A DNA stretch of 48,643 nucleotides from a virus: the IMG/VR virus record IMGVR_UViG_3300003873_000380, positions 1 to 48,643 of that record; one strand, 5' to 3'. The notes below the pieces were generated by a model, which saw only the letters and a list, made by a program, of their open reading frames with translations, made no database searches and was not told where the DNA came from. Of the stretch, positions 35,125-41,820 are shown piece by piece (positions within the stretch are counted from its first letter, which is position 1; each line of letters begins with the position of its first letter). Both the position numbers and the translations under genes were made by a program.

Positions 35125-36249
35125 ATGGCTTTACCTACATCGACAATTCCCGTTATTTCAAATAATTCAGACGCAACACCTAGTTTGTGGAACACACGAT
35201 ATTCTTTAATTGATGATAATTTCGCATACTTAGAAAATAAAACAGACACACTACTGCAAGGGATTAACAGGATTATTAATGGTGATTTTTCTATCTGGCA
35301 GCGCGGATTATCAAAAGTATATGGAGCAGGGCAATTTAGTTATCTTGCAGATAGATTTCTTAATGTAAATCAGTCTAACGGGCAATTTACGACTTCAAGA
35401 AATATTTTTAACGGTTCATATTCTATGAGAACCGTAGTTGATGTTCCTTGCACTACTCTCAGTGCTAGTTATTTTGTACAGCCAATTCTTTATATTTTTG
35501 ACGGTAATCATTTATATGATTTAATTATTAATAATAAACAGGTTACGCTTTCATTTTCTTTTGTAAGTAATGTTACCGGTAATTTTTCAGTTTCTTTAAG
35601 AAATATACTTGATTTATCGGGAGCATATAATAATACAGCTTATGACTCCTATGTTACTGATTTTAATTATACAACGCCAAATGTTTCACAAAAAATATCA
35701 ATTACAATACAAATGCCTAATGGAATGAATGGCGGTGTTTTTGATGATAATTCAGGTGGTATTATTTTGTCTATCGGTTCATTAAATCAAGGTAATCATC
35801 AAACAGCACAAACTGATACATGGATAGCTGGAAACTTTATCTCTTCAAATAATGCCGTTAATTGGGCGGCAACAACGGGTAATTATATTGACGTTACGCA
35901 AATACAGTTAGAAGAGGGTAATCTAGCAACTAAATATGAATATATGACTAATGATATTCAATTATTGCGATGTCAGCGTTATTATGAAAAATGGACATCT
36001 CATTTTACTACGCATAATTTAGCTGGCACGGCTGGTAATACAGTGTACTTTAAAACAACCAAAGTTAGACCTGCGACCATCACTTTAACTACAGCTAATA
36101 CAGGTTCAGCAGTTGCTATTCCAACAGCCATTGATAATTCCGCTAATGGTATAGGTGAGTTTTTTATTTTTAATAATGCCCCCGTAGGCGGAACTAATAA
36201 CTCTTTCCATTTTACGGGATACGCAGAGTCTGAGCTATTTCGTTATTAA
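35125..36249 (+). CDS. Tail fibre protein, 374 aa
   Basis: Residues 1-50 resemble a virion-attachment start (SLWNTRYSLIDDNFAYLENK). Then RIINGDFSIWQRG, a motif common in phage tail-fibre carbohydrate-binding domains, begins a beta-sandwich. ITQIQLEEGNLATKYEY-type sequence (DVTQIQLEEGNLATKYEYMT) follows and LLRCQRYYEKW marks the classical end of that module. The C-terminal 80 residues are a separate beta domain that may bind the receptor. Followed by a 137-aa gene that could be a chaperone. Confidence 0.75.
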   Translation: MALPTSTIPVISNNSDATPSLWNTRYSLIDDNFAYLENKTDTLLQGINRIINGDFSIWQRGLSKVYGAGQFSYLADRFLNVNQSNGQFTTSRNIFNGSYSMRTVVDVPCTTLSASYFVQPILYIFDGNHLYDLIINNKQVTLSFSFVSNVTGNFSVSLRNILDLSGAYNNTAYDSYVTDFNYTTPNVSQKISITIQMPNGMNGGVFDDNSGGIILSIGSLNQGNHQTAQTDTWIAGNFISSNNAVNWAATTGNYIDVTQIQLEEGNLATKYEYMTNDIQLLRCQRYYEKWTSHFTTHNLAGTAGNTVYFKTTKVRPATITLTTANTGSAVAIPTAIDNSANGIGEFFIFNNAPVGGTNNSFHFTGYAESELFRY

Positions 36250-36263
36250 ATTAAGGTAAAAAC

Positions 36264-36677
36264 ATGATTAAATCAGTTAGAAAGGTAGGCAATAATTTTG
36301 TTATAAATGAGAATATGACTGTTCCAAACAATAAAGATAATGGTCATTTTGAAATGATCGAAAAATGGGTAAAAGATGGCGGTGTGATTGATGAGTCGGT
36401 TGATGATATAGCTAAAATAGATGACATCTATAAAGATGAGATTAACACCGATATTAAATTTAAGAAAATGTCATTTAAGACCGATAAAAATAGCGTTGAT
36501 ATGCTTGCTAAAGTTGTTTTATTAAAATCTCTTAAACCTGATTTTTACTGGTTAGATGCGAACGGTGACAAGGTATTTATGTCTATTGATGAATTGCGAT
36601 TACTCTATGAGTTGATTATTAATCGAGTTATAGACTCTTTTCAAAATAAGATTGAAAGTAAAAGTAAGCTAGTTTAG
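36264..36677 (+). CDS. Tail-fibre associated protein, 137 aa
   Basis: Last gene of the late operon. Helical with FEMIEKWVKDGGVIDESVDD and, near the end, KPDFYWLDANGDKVFMSIDE followed by LRLLYELIINRVIDSFQNK, similar in outline to DUF4376-type proteins encoded after tail fibres, which may help fibre assembly. TAAGGTAAAAAC precedes the ATG. Family assignment is tentative. Confidence 0.5.
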   Translation: MIKSVRKVGNNFVINENMTVPNNKDNGHFEMIEKWVKDGGVIDESVDDIAKIDDIYKDEINTDIKFKKMSFKTDKNSVDMLAKVVLLKSLKPDFYWLDANGDKVFMSIDELRLLYELIINRVIDSFQNKIESKSKLV

Positions 36678-36682
36678 AGACT

Positions 36683-36712
36683 AAACCGCGCATAGTGATA
36701 TGCGCGGTTTTT
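36683..36712 (+). terminator. Strong terminator between converging operons
   Basis: AAACCGCGCATA and its exact reverse complement (12-bp stem) flank a GTGA loop at 36695-36698 and are followed by TT. It lies between the fibre-associated gene on the plus strand and the last gene of the minus-strand cluster and could stop both, though the T-run is better on the plus strand. Confidence 0.85.
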
Positions 36713-36713
36713 G

Positions 36714-37007
36714 TTATAAATGTTTTGCTATAACTAATACAAAGGTGAATATTAAAGCAATAGTAACGATTTTTAGGTTACGTTTTAGACTTTTAATTTC
36801 TGATTTTAATACATAATTATTCCTTTCATAGTATCGCTTAGACATATAAGTTGTATTGTTATTTTTTCTTTCAAAACGCTCAAGTCTTTCAACTATTTCA
36901 AGATAATCACTCGATCTTACCCATTCACCTTTGTTGTATTGTTTTATAATGCCCCATTTTCCAAATGTTAATATGTATCGTGCTGGGTTGTCGTGGTTGT
37001 TTTTCAT
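36714..37007 (-). CDS. 97-aa protein with C-terminal membrane segment
   Basis: Last gene of the minus-strand cluster. Charged N-terminal part (ILTFGKWGIIKQYNKGEWVR, YLEIVERLERFERKNNN), then a single hydrophobic C-terminal span (IVTIALIFTFVLVIA) followed by HL. The body would face the cytoplasm as a tail-anchored protein. Start overlaps the preceding gene by 4 bp (ATGA). Function unknown. Confidence 0.6.
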   Translation of the reverse strand: MKNNHDNPARYILTFGKWGIIKQYNKGEWVRSSDYLEIVERLERFERKNNNTTYMSKRYYERNNYVLKSEIKSLKRNLKIVTIALIFTFVLVIAKHL

Positions 37008-37252
37008 TTTATTACCTCTGCTCTTACATTAAAAGCATCACGTAAATCTTTGTTTTTTGCCTTACGTAACGCAGTGTATATTTTCTTTAATTTACCAGTG
37101 CTTGTCTTAGCTAGTTTCGAAAAATGAAGCTGGGCTTTTTTGCCATTCAAGTCGACTAATTCCGCATCAACAATAGCAAAATGTAACTCTTTTTGCCGTT
37201 CCGGTGCTAGTGAGTAGACCATACTTTGAAGTGTTGTTTCTTGTTTTTTCAT
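37004..37252 (-). CDS. 82-aa basic protein, unknown
   Basis: A Lys/Ala-rich helical protein (TTLQSMVYSLAPERQKELHF, AKTSTGKLKKIYTALRKAKN). The start overlaps the HNH gene's stop by one base, and the stop overlaps the next start, so it is firmly in the operon. No motif recognised; the charge suggests nucleic-acid contact. Confidence 0.55.
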   Translation of the reverse strand: MKKQETTLQSMVYSLAPERQKELHFAIVDAELVDLNGKKAQLHFSKLAKTSTGKLKKIYTALRKAKNKDLRDAFNVRAEVIK

Positions 37253-37842
37253 TAATCCCTCACTCTCATTTTTATTTTTGCGATTAATAACGTAGCTTTT
37301 TTCTGTTCTGCCGTCATATCCCCAACCCCCTCATTCATTGTTGAGCCTAGTTCTTGTCGTGTTACACACATTAAATTATCTATTTGATAATTATTTACAT
37401 TACCGTCTAAATAACAAATGATTTCCCCTTTCTTCATCGGTGGATTGTGTTTTTCCCACTCTATATGTGATATTTCCCTCCAATGGGCTGGTTGTGATAC
37501 TTTAATTTGTATCGTTCCAGTTTTGCTGCTAATTCGTGTGCTACCAATAGGCTGACAGTTTGCTTTATGCCCTTTTTTAAAGCGTGATTTACTATGCCCT
37601 GTTGAATTTTTTACGCCTTTGTTCCACGGTATCATGCCTTTTTTAAATGCTGAATTACTGGGTTTGTGTGTTTTTTTTATGTCTTTGCGTCTACAATAAT
37701 TAGCCGCAAAAAAAACATCACGATTTGACTTAAACTTAATATTAAATGCTTCAACCATTTCTTGATAAGTTATACCGCCATCCGTAGCGGCTATCTTAAC
37801 TAAAAAATCATGTTGCTCTTTATTTACGTGTTTGTGCTTCAT
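37252..37842 (-). CDS. HNH homing-type endonuclease, 196 aa
   Basis: C-terminal half carries an HNH_3-like core: SHIEWEKHNPPMKKGEIICY, then DGNVNNYQIDNLMCVTR. The N-terminal 50 residues look like a helical DNA-binding piece (GGITYQEMVEAFNIKF), and the middle has NUMOD-like basic stretches (AFKKGMIPWNKGVKNSTGHS, RFKKGHKANCQPIG). Such enzymes are often mobile in phage genomes; some aid packaging next to terminase genes. Overlaps neighbours at both ends by one to four bases, so it is embedded in the operon. Confidence 0.8.
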   Translation of the reverse strand: MKHKHVNKEQHDFLVKIAATDGGITYQEMVEAFNIKFKSNRDVFFAANYCRRKDIKKTHKPSNSAFKKGMIPWNKGVKNSTGHSKSRFKKGHKANCQPIGSTRISSKTGTIQIKVSQPAHWREISHIEWEKHNPPMKKGEIICYLDGNVNNYQIDNLMCVTRQELGSTMNEGVGDMTAEQKKATLLIAKIKMRVRD

Positions 37843-38069
37843 TCCAGCATTTTAGGTATTTTATTAACATCAATATCTGATGACCCTTGGCGCGCTGCAT
37901 CAAGTGCTAGACGACCATTTGCAACGATATTTTTTGCCACATTTGACATTTCTTTGCTTCTTTTTACCTCTACATCTAGCATATCAAAGTTATCCGCGCT
38001 GTCTAACCGCTCCAGTTGTTTAAATAGCATATCGTTTAAATCTGATAGTGTGTTGTTTTTTTCTTTCAT
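37839..38069 (-). CDS. 76-aa phage protein, possible DNA-binding/regulatory
   Basis: A helical acidic protein (TLSDLNDMLFKQLERLDSAD, VEVKRSKEMSNVAKNIVANG). This pattern, a leucine-rich start then an 'eIkRakam..va..Ivan' helix, recurs in small phage proteins encoded near nucleases and packaging genes, but I know no function. ATGA overlaps with both neighbours. Confidence 0.55.
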   Translation of the reverse strand: MKEKNNTLSDLNDMLFKQLERLDSADNFDMLDVEVKRSKEMSNVAKNIVANGRLALDAARQGSSDIDVNKIPKMLE

Positions 38070-38251
38070 AATAACCTCTCAAGTTTCTTTAGTGACTCAA
38101 TGGCGTTTTTTACATCATTCTTTACTGTTCTTCGTGTATCTGCGCCATGAGTTCTATCTATATTACTCATGCCCGAAATGACGCACCTTATTATGCTTTC
38201 AGAGTTTTCTGCTAACTCCCATTCTTGCATCGTTATTTCTTCATCTTTCAT
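38066..38251 (-). CDS. 61-aa acidic protein, unknown
   Basis: Two short helices (EEITMQEWELAENSESIIRC; NDVKNAIESLKKLERLL). It lies 2 bp after the VRR-NUC gene's stop and overlaps the next gene by ATGA. An internal ATG at codon 8 is a possible alternative start. No recognisable motif. Confidence 0.5.
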   Translation of the reverse strand: MKDEEITMQEWELAENSESIIRCVISGMSNIDRTHGADTRRTVKNDVKNAIESLKKLERLL

Positions 38252-38253
38252 TA

Positions 38254-38766
38254 TTACACCTCGACTAATGTTTCTAAATATTTATTTCTTCCATCCTCAA
38301 ATCCTAACGCCAAGATCCATTTATCGCTACATTCGCTTGTCACATAATCCCTAAATTCTGCCTGTTTATCGCTTAATACGCCACCTTTCTGCCGTTTAAA
38401 CTCTATCCATGTATGTGTATGCGGAATGTATATATCTGCCGCACCAGCACATAGTCCCATTTGTATTTGTTGCGTTTTTTCTGCCGTTGTACGTGTCCCA
38501 TCGTTGCGTATCATTACGATTTTATGACGTGGGTATGTTGCTTTAAACCATGCAACGAACGCGCATTGCTCCTCAGTTTCCGTTGGTATTCTTTCGTTTT
38601 TTTTATAGTCCTCACTTTGTTTTTTAAGTTTATCTAAAAAGCTGTTGCGATCAATAGACCGGTTTTTTAACCATAATCCTATTTTTTCATTACGCTCTTT
38701 CTTTTTTATTTTCATTGCTTTAAGCAATGCGTCCGCTTCACTTCTAAAAACTATATCGCTAATCAT
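38254..38766 (-). CDS. VRR-NUC-type nuclease, 170 aa
   Basis: The C-terminal half has the VRR-NUC (PD-(D/E)xK) layout: EEQCAFVAWFKATYP near residue 63, then IRNDGTRTTAEKTQQIQMGL, GAADIYIPHTHTWIEFKRQK (the D and ExK catalytic residues) and SDKQAEFRDYVTS. Such nucleases act on branched or recombining DNA (Holliday junction-like roles in phages). The N-terminal 60 residues are basic coiled coil. Overlaps the upstream gene by ATGA. Confidence 0.85.
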   Translation of the reverse strand: MISDIVFRSEADALLKAMKIKKKERNEKIGLWLKNRSIDRNSFLDKLKKQSEDYKKNERIPTETEEQCAFVAWFKATYPRHKIVMIRNDGTRTTAEKTQQIQMGLCAGAADIYIPHTHTWIEFKRQKGGVLSDKQAEFRDYVTSECSDKWILALGFEDGRNKYLETLVEV

Positions 38767-38960
38767 TGTGTACCTTCATTTTTAAAGTAATTTAATAGCC
38801 AGTCCCATTTTTCTTTATGCTCAAAAAGACAATCTTCTATTGTTTCATCATCACAACCTAGATACTTTAATTCTCGCTTAAAAGTTTCATAAGTAAGCTG
38901 TGGCAATGGCTGTTCTTTTTTTTCTTCTTCCAGCTTCTCTAATACGTCTAATATATCCAT
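38763..38960 (-). CDS. 65-aa acidic protein, first gene of the minus-strand operon
   Basis: ATG at 38960 is chosen because GAGG lies 5 nt upstream; an earlier ATG at 39005 in the same frame lies beyond the palindrome in the promoter region and has no ribosome-binding site. The protein (MDILDVLEKLEEEKKEQPLP ...) is acidic and helical with two Cys (LGCDDETIEDCLFEHKEKW). No motif recognised. Confidence 0.55.
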   Translation of the reverse strand: MDILDVLEKLEEEKKEQPLPQLTYETFKRELKYLGCDDETIEDCLFEHKEKWDWLLNYFKNEGTQ

Positions 38961-38988
38961 ACATCCTCGGTATTCAAGATATTTAACA

Positions 38989-39002
38989 CTACTATATAGT
39001 AG
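38989..39002. promoter_or_regulatory. 14-bp palindrome, likely operator
   Basis: CTACTATATAGTAG is a perfect palindrome about 30 bp before the first minus-strand gene. It contains a TATA(T/G) core that could be the -10 of the minus-strand promoter. A ribbon-helix-helix protein encoded 130 bp away is a candidate binder. Confidence 0.55.
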
Positions 39003-39027
39003 CAAAAAACATATTTCCTGTATATTT

Positions 39028-39067
39028 ATTTTTTTATTTTTTTATTTTTTTATTTTTTTATTTTTTT
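39028..39067. repeat. Five exact copies of ATTTTTTT in tandem
   Basis: An 8-bp unit (A followed by seven T) repeats five times in perfect register, with a partial sixth. It lies directly upstream of the plus-strand promoter at 39069-39096 and may act as an A/T-rich UP-type element or a bending tract. Confidence 0.8.
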
Positions 39068-39068
39068 A

Positions 39069-39096
39069 TTTACAAGTCAAAAAAAACAAGTAAGAT
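39069..39096 (+). promoter_or_regulatory. Sigma70-like promoter for the recombination operon
   Basis: TTTACA (39069-39074), 16-bp spacer, TAAGAT (39091-39096). The tandem A/T repeats lie just upstream. It would start a transcript about 25 bp before the RHH gene, whose Shine-Dalgarno is AGGAGGAAA at 39119-39126. Confidence 0.65.
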
Positions 39097-39128
39097 AGCC
39101 ATGTGTTAAAAATTTTTAGGAGGAAAGC

Positions 39129-39290
39129 ATGGCAACAATTGTCTCTGTTACCATAAAGTTAAGTGAAGCAGTAAAAAAGCGGTTGGCTATTTATGCAATC
39201 AATAACAATGTTAATCAAAGTGCAGTAGTTGAAAGCGCGTTGATTGAGTTTTTAGATAATAAAGAAAAGAAAAAGGAGTGGAAGCAATGA
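39129..39290 (+). CDS. Ribbon-helix-helix (CopG/Arc-like) regulator, 53 aa
   Basis: AGGAGG lies 5 nt before the ATG. The protein reads MATIVSVTIKLSEAVKKRLA, IYAINNNVNQSAVVESALIE, FLDNKEKKKEWKQ: a basic beta strand, a helix, a turn with NNVNQS, and a second helix, the RHH fold of small dimeric repressors. It is the first gene of the operon next to a divergent control region that contains a 14-bp palindrome, so autoregulation and switching of the two operons are likely. Stop and next start overlap (ATGA). Too short for ordinary ORF cut-offs. Confidence 0.8.
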   Translation: MATIVSVTIKLSEAVKKRLAIYAINNNVNQSAVVESALIEFLDNKEKKKEWKQ

Positions 39291-40141
39291 GTTTTTTAGA
39301 TAACATCGAGTCATCAACCGAGGTGGTTAAATCCCCACCTTATATTATTTTGTACGGTCAAGCTGGGTGTGGTAAGTCTTGGTTGTGTCGTTTTTTAGAT
39401 AAACCGCACTACATCGCACTAGAGCATGGCGTTGACAAAGTGCCTAATATTGGTCGTTTTTTAACGACTAATAAAGACGGGCAGAAAGAAATTAAACTAC
39501 CTAAAAATTCAGATGAGTTTTTTCAGGCTTTTGGGTATTTTTGCACTGCACAGCACGATTATAAAACAGTCGTTATCGACAGTGGTACGTTTTTAGAGAA
39601 GCTATTTATAGCAGATATTATCGCTAAAAATCCAACTGAAACAATTAGGAAAAAGGAGGTAAAAGTAACAAGCATTGGGGATTATAATTTCGGTCGCGGT
39701 TATGAGAAGTTAAAAGCGTATTGGGATCGTTTCCATGCTGGTGTTGACGTTTTAAAAAGCAAAGGTATTGGCGTGACTATTATTTGCCACAGCTCTCAAA
39801 GAACAGTAACAACTTTAGGAGGTGATGAGTATAAAAAAAATCAGATCGGTTTATCAAAGTTTGGTCAAACCGACATAGGAGCTTTACTTTATGCTAAAGC
39901 AGATCATTGCTTGTATATGCAAAGCGAGATTATGACGCAAAGCATTAAAAATAATTTTGGAGCCGAGAAAACAATAGCAATGCAAGGCGCAACGCCTGAT
40001 ATTGTTGTTTACACACGATCACAAGCTGCTTTTGACGCAAAAGCAAGAACTGAAAATATTAATAACGTGCAAGACAATTATGTTATTGATATTTCTGATG
40101 ATGAAACGAGTAAGATTTTATTTGCTGATTTAATGAAGTAA
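39287..40141 (+). CDS. Sak4-like RecA/RAD51-type ATPase, 284 aa
   Basis: ATG at 39287 overlaps the previous stop (ATGA) with GGAG 8 nt upstream, so it is preferred to the GTG at 39278. Walker A near residue 25 (ILYGQAGCGKSWLCRFL), Walker B-like YKTVVIDSGTFLEKL near residue 95, and a VTIICHSSQRTV strand fit the P-loop NTPases of the Sak4 type, which promote single-strand annealing and recombination in phages. Next to it is an SSB-like gene, the usual partner of Sak4. Confidence 0.8.
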   Translation: MSFLDNIESSTEVVKSPPYIILYGQAGCGKSWLCRFLDKPHYIALEHGVDKVPNIGRFLTTNKDGQKEIKLPKNSDEFFQAFGYFCTAQHDYKTVVIDSGTFLEKLFIADIIAKNPTETIRKKEVKVTSIGDYNFGRGYEKLKAYWDRFHAGVDVLKSKGIGVTIICHSSQRTVTTLGGDEYKKNQIGLSKFGQTDIGALLYAKADHCLYMQSEIMTQSIKNNFGAEKTIAMQGATPDIVVYTRSQAAFDAKARTENINNVQDNYVIDISDDETSKILFADLMK

Positions 40142-40200
40142 TGAATTAGTGAGTTAATTGTTGTATTTTTTTATTTTTATTTAATTTTTGGAGATATGTT

Positions 40201-40731
40201 ATGGGTTTTTTCGCAGGGAAAACAGCAAGCAAAGAAGTTGAGTCAAACAAAATCGTTTTAATTCCCGATGGAACAAAGCTAAATTGTGCGATTGCAGAAG
40301 TGAAGATGCTTAACTCAGATAACTTTAACGACAACAAGCGCGTCGAGGTGGGCTTGCATATTACCCAAGGGGAATTTAAGGGTAATATGTTGTCACACAA
40401 GTTAAAAGTCTTTGATGATAAAAAGAAAACGGCTGATAAAGCGATTGATTTTTTATTGGCTTATGATAGCAACGCGAAAGGCGAGTTGATGGCACAGGAC
40501 AGTAAAGGTGTTGATATTATGCAGGACAGGGTTTTAGCCCGTGCGTTATGCGGTGCTAAAGTTGCAGTTGAGGTTAGCGTCTGGAAAATGACCGACAAAG
40601 AAACAAAAGAAGAGCGTAGCGGTAATTATGTAAGTAAAGTCATGCCCACTTTAAATAATGAAGCACTTAAAAAAGCAGTGATTGAAGAGCATGCAAGTGA
40701 TACCACTGATTATGATGATGTACCGTTCTAA
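40201..40731 (+). CDS. Single-strand DNA-binding protein with SSB-type C-terminal tip, 176 aa
   Basis: A beta-rich core (KIVLIPDGTKLNCAIAEVKM, VGLHITQGEFKGNMLSHKLK) of a DUF669-like OB-fold type follows MGFFAGKTASKEVESN. The C-terminus ends TTDYDDVPF, matching the acidic DDxPF tip by which bacterial SSB recruits its partners. Paired with the Sak4-like ATPase upstream, it would coat single strands and recruit replication or recombination enzymes. A Shine-Dalgarno (GGAG) lies 8-9 nt before the ATG. Confidence 0.75.
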   Translation: MGFFAGKTASKEVESNKIVLIPDGTKLNCAIAEVKMLNSDNFNDNKRVEVGLHITQGEFKGNMLSHKLKVFDDKKKTADKAIDFLLAYDSNAKGELMAQDSKGVDIMQDRVLARALCGAKVAVEVSVWKMTDKETKEERSGNYVSKVMPTLNNEALKKAVIEEHASDTTDYDDVPF

Positions 40732-40795
40732 ATAAGTAAAAAAAACAAGCCAAGGACGGCTATTTTTAATTAAAACACAATAGGCAATAAAAAAA

Positions 40796-41311
40796 ATGGC
40801 AACAATACACGAATTAACAGAGCAACAAAGAAACGCAATTAATACGCTTGATTTTGTGGGTGATGATGAAGAGCAGCGAGCTACTTTGCAAGCTATTATC
40901 GACCAAGCGCAAGGTGATATTAAGCATAAACTAACCTGGCTTTCTGATATTTTAATCGAACAAAAAGCACACGCTGAAATTATTGATTTACGCGCCAAAG
41001 AGCTTGCGGCTCGTGCTAAAACAGCTAAAAATAAGTATGAAAATACCAAGGAGTTTATCAAGCAATCCATGTTTAATGCTGTTATTAATAAAATTGAGGG
41101 TGAATTATGCACAATATCAAGAAGAAAAGGCGTTGAGTCTGTTTTTATTGATGCGGATGTGGATATTAAAGGGCTGCCCCCTGAATTTGTAACCGTTGTT
41201 CCTGAAAAATACACACCAATAAAAACAGCTCTTAAAAAAGCATTGAAAGATGGCGTGGAGATAAAAGGGGTTGAGTTGTTGCGTGGTGAAGATAGTGTGA
41301 CTGTTAAATAA
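40796..41311 (+). CDS. Gp157-family protein, 171 aa
   Basis: The sequence fits the Siphovirus Gp157 family: an N-terminal helical half (LTEQQRNAINTLDFVGDDEE; LIEQKAHAEIIDLRAKELAA, with long coiled-coil) and a C-terminal beta/helix half (ESVFIDADVDIKGLPPEFVT, VVPEKYTPIKTALKKALKDG, then EIKGVELLRGEDSVTVK). Family members are common in phage recombination operons beside SSB/Sak-type genes and have been linked to phage resistance when expressed in streptococci. A weak hairpin (AGCC/GGCT then five T) at 40749-40767 precedes it. No strong Shine-Dalgarno. Confidence 0.8.
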   Translation: MATIHELTEQQRNAINTLDFVGDDEEQRATLQAIIDQAQGDIKHKLTWLSDILIEQKAHAEIIDLRAKELAARAKTAKNKYENTKEFIKQSMFNAVINKIEGELCTISRRKGVESVFIDADVDIKGLPPEFVTVVPEKYTPIKTALKKALKDGVEIKGVELLRGEDSVTVK

Positions 41312-41328
41312 TAAACGAGGATAAATAA

Positions 41329-41514
41329 ATGACAAAACAAAAAAGAAAAATTATACAGGTGAGTGTTTCAAGGTCTCACGGGATTGATGATATTGCTGAA
41401 ATATCAGTTATAGCATTATGTAATGATGGATCAGTTTATGCTACAAGCAGACCTGATGCATTTAATTATAATTTTGAAGACTGGGAAAAACTCCCAGATA
41501 TTCCCCAGAATTAA
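41329..41514 (+). CDS. 61-aa hypothetical protein
   Basis: AACGAGGATAAATA precedes the ATG with GAGG 8 nt upstream; this leader resembles those of two later genes (47531 and 48417). The protein has a beta-strand pattern (RKIIQVSVSRSHG, AEISVIALCNDGSVYATSRP) followed by FEDWEKLPDIPQN, reminiscent of short phage proteins that carry a single WD/kelch-like strand pair. No function known. Stop is 2 bp before the next start. Confidence 0.6.
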   Translation: MTKQKRKIIQVSVSRSHGIDDIAEISVIALCNDGSVYATSRPDAFNYNFEDWEKLPDIPQN

Positions 41515-41516
41515 CT

Positions 41517-41816
41517 ATGCACACACGTTTAGTATTAACTAAACACGCACAGGAGCGCATGAAAATGCGCTTTCCTGAGTGCGATGTTGAGCAATGTTGG
41601 CGTGATGCAGTGAAAATGACTAACGCACAGCTAAAAATGATTAATATTAATAAAAAAATAGCAAGGAGGAATAATGCAGAATATTTTATATCTGGTGATT
41701 ATGTGGTTTTTTGTGGGCGTTTTTTACCTGATTGTTTTCTGGTTTTTACTGTTCTTAAATATGATGATAAGAGCTTTTACAAGGCTAAAAATTTACGTGT
41801 TAGGTCTAAAAAATGA
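41517..41816 (+). CDS. DUF4258/BrnT-like small protein, 99 aa
   Basis: MHTRLVLTKHAQERMKMRFP matches the start of DUF4258/RelE-like small proteins ('hAxeRm..R'), and the end (NAEYFISGDYVVFCGRFLPD, CFLVFTVLKYDDKSFYKAKN) fits their beta sheet. A toxin-like RNase role is possible but no antitoxin gene is recognised. The 3' half overlaps, in another frame, a 48-codon ORF with a strong ribosome-binding site. The stop overlaps the helicase start. Confidence 0.55.
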   Translation: MHTRLVLTKHAQERMKMRFPECDVEQCWRDAVKMTNAQLKMININKKIARRNNAEYFISGDYVVFCGRFLPDCFLVFTVLKYDDKSFYKAKNLRVRSKK

Positions 41817-41820
41817 GTGA
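41674..41820 (+). CDS. Nested 48-aa membrane protein ORF (overlapping gene candidate)
   Basis: ATG at 41674 is preceded by AAGGAGGA with a 4-nt spacing, one of the best ribosome-binding sites in the window. It lies in the +1 frame of the 99-aa gene, overlaps its whole 3' half, and its TGA at 41818-41820 overlaps the helicase start. The peptide (MQNILYLVIMWFFVGVFYLI, VFWFLLFLNMMIRAFTRLKI, YVLGLKNE) has one long hydrophobic span (about 4-29) and then a positively charged C-terminus, so C-in topology. Size and shape recall small phage membrane proteins such as lysis or exclusion factors. It could still be a chance ORF. Confidence 0.5.
   Translation: MQNILYLVIMWFFVGVFYLIVFWFLLFLNMMIRAFTRLKIYVLGLKNE

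Noticed and set aside
39028-39067. Assembly or sequencing artefact for the ATTTTTTT repeats
   Set aside because: Cannot be excluded, but the exact 8-bp period and the position just before a promoter are compatible with a real element.
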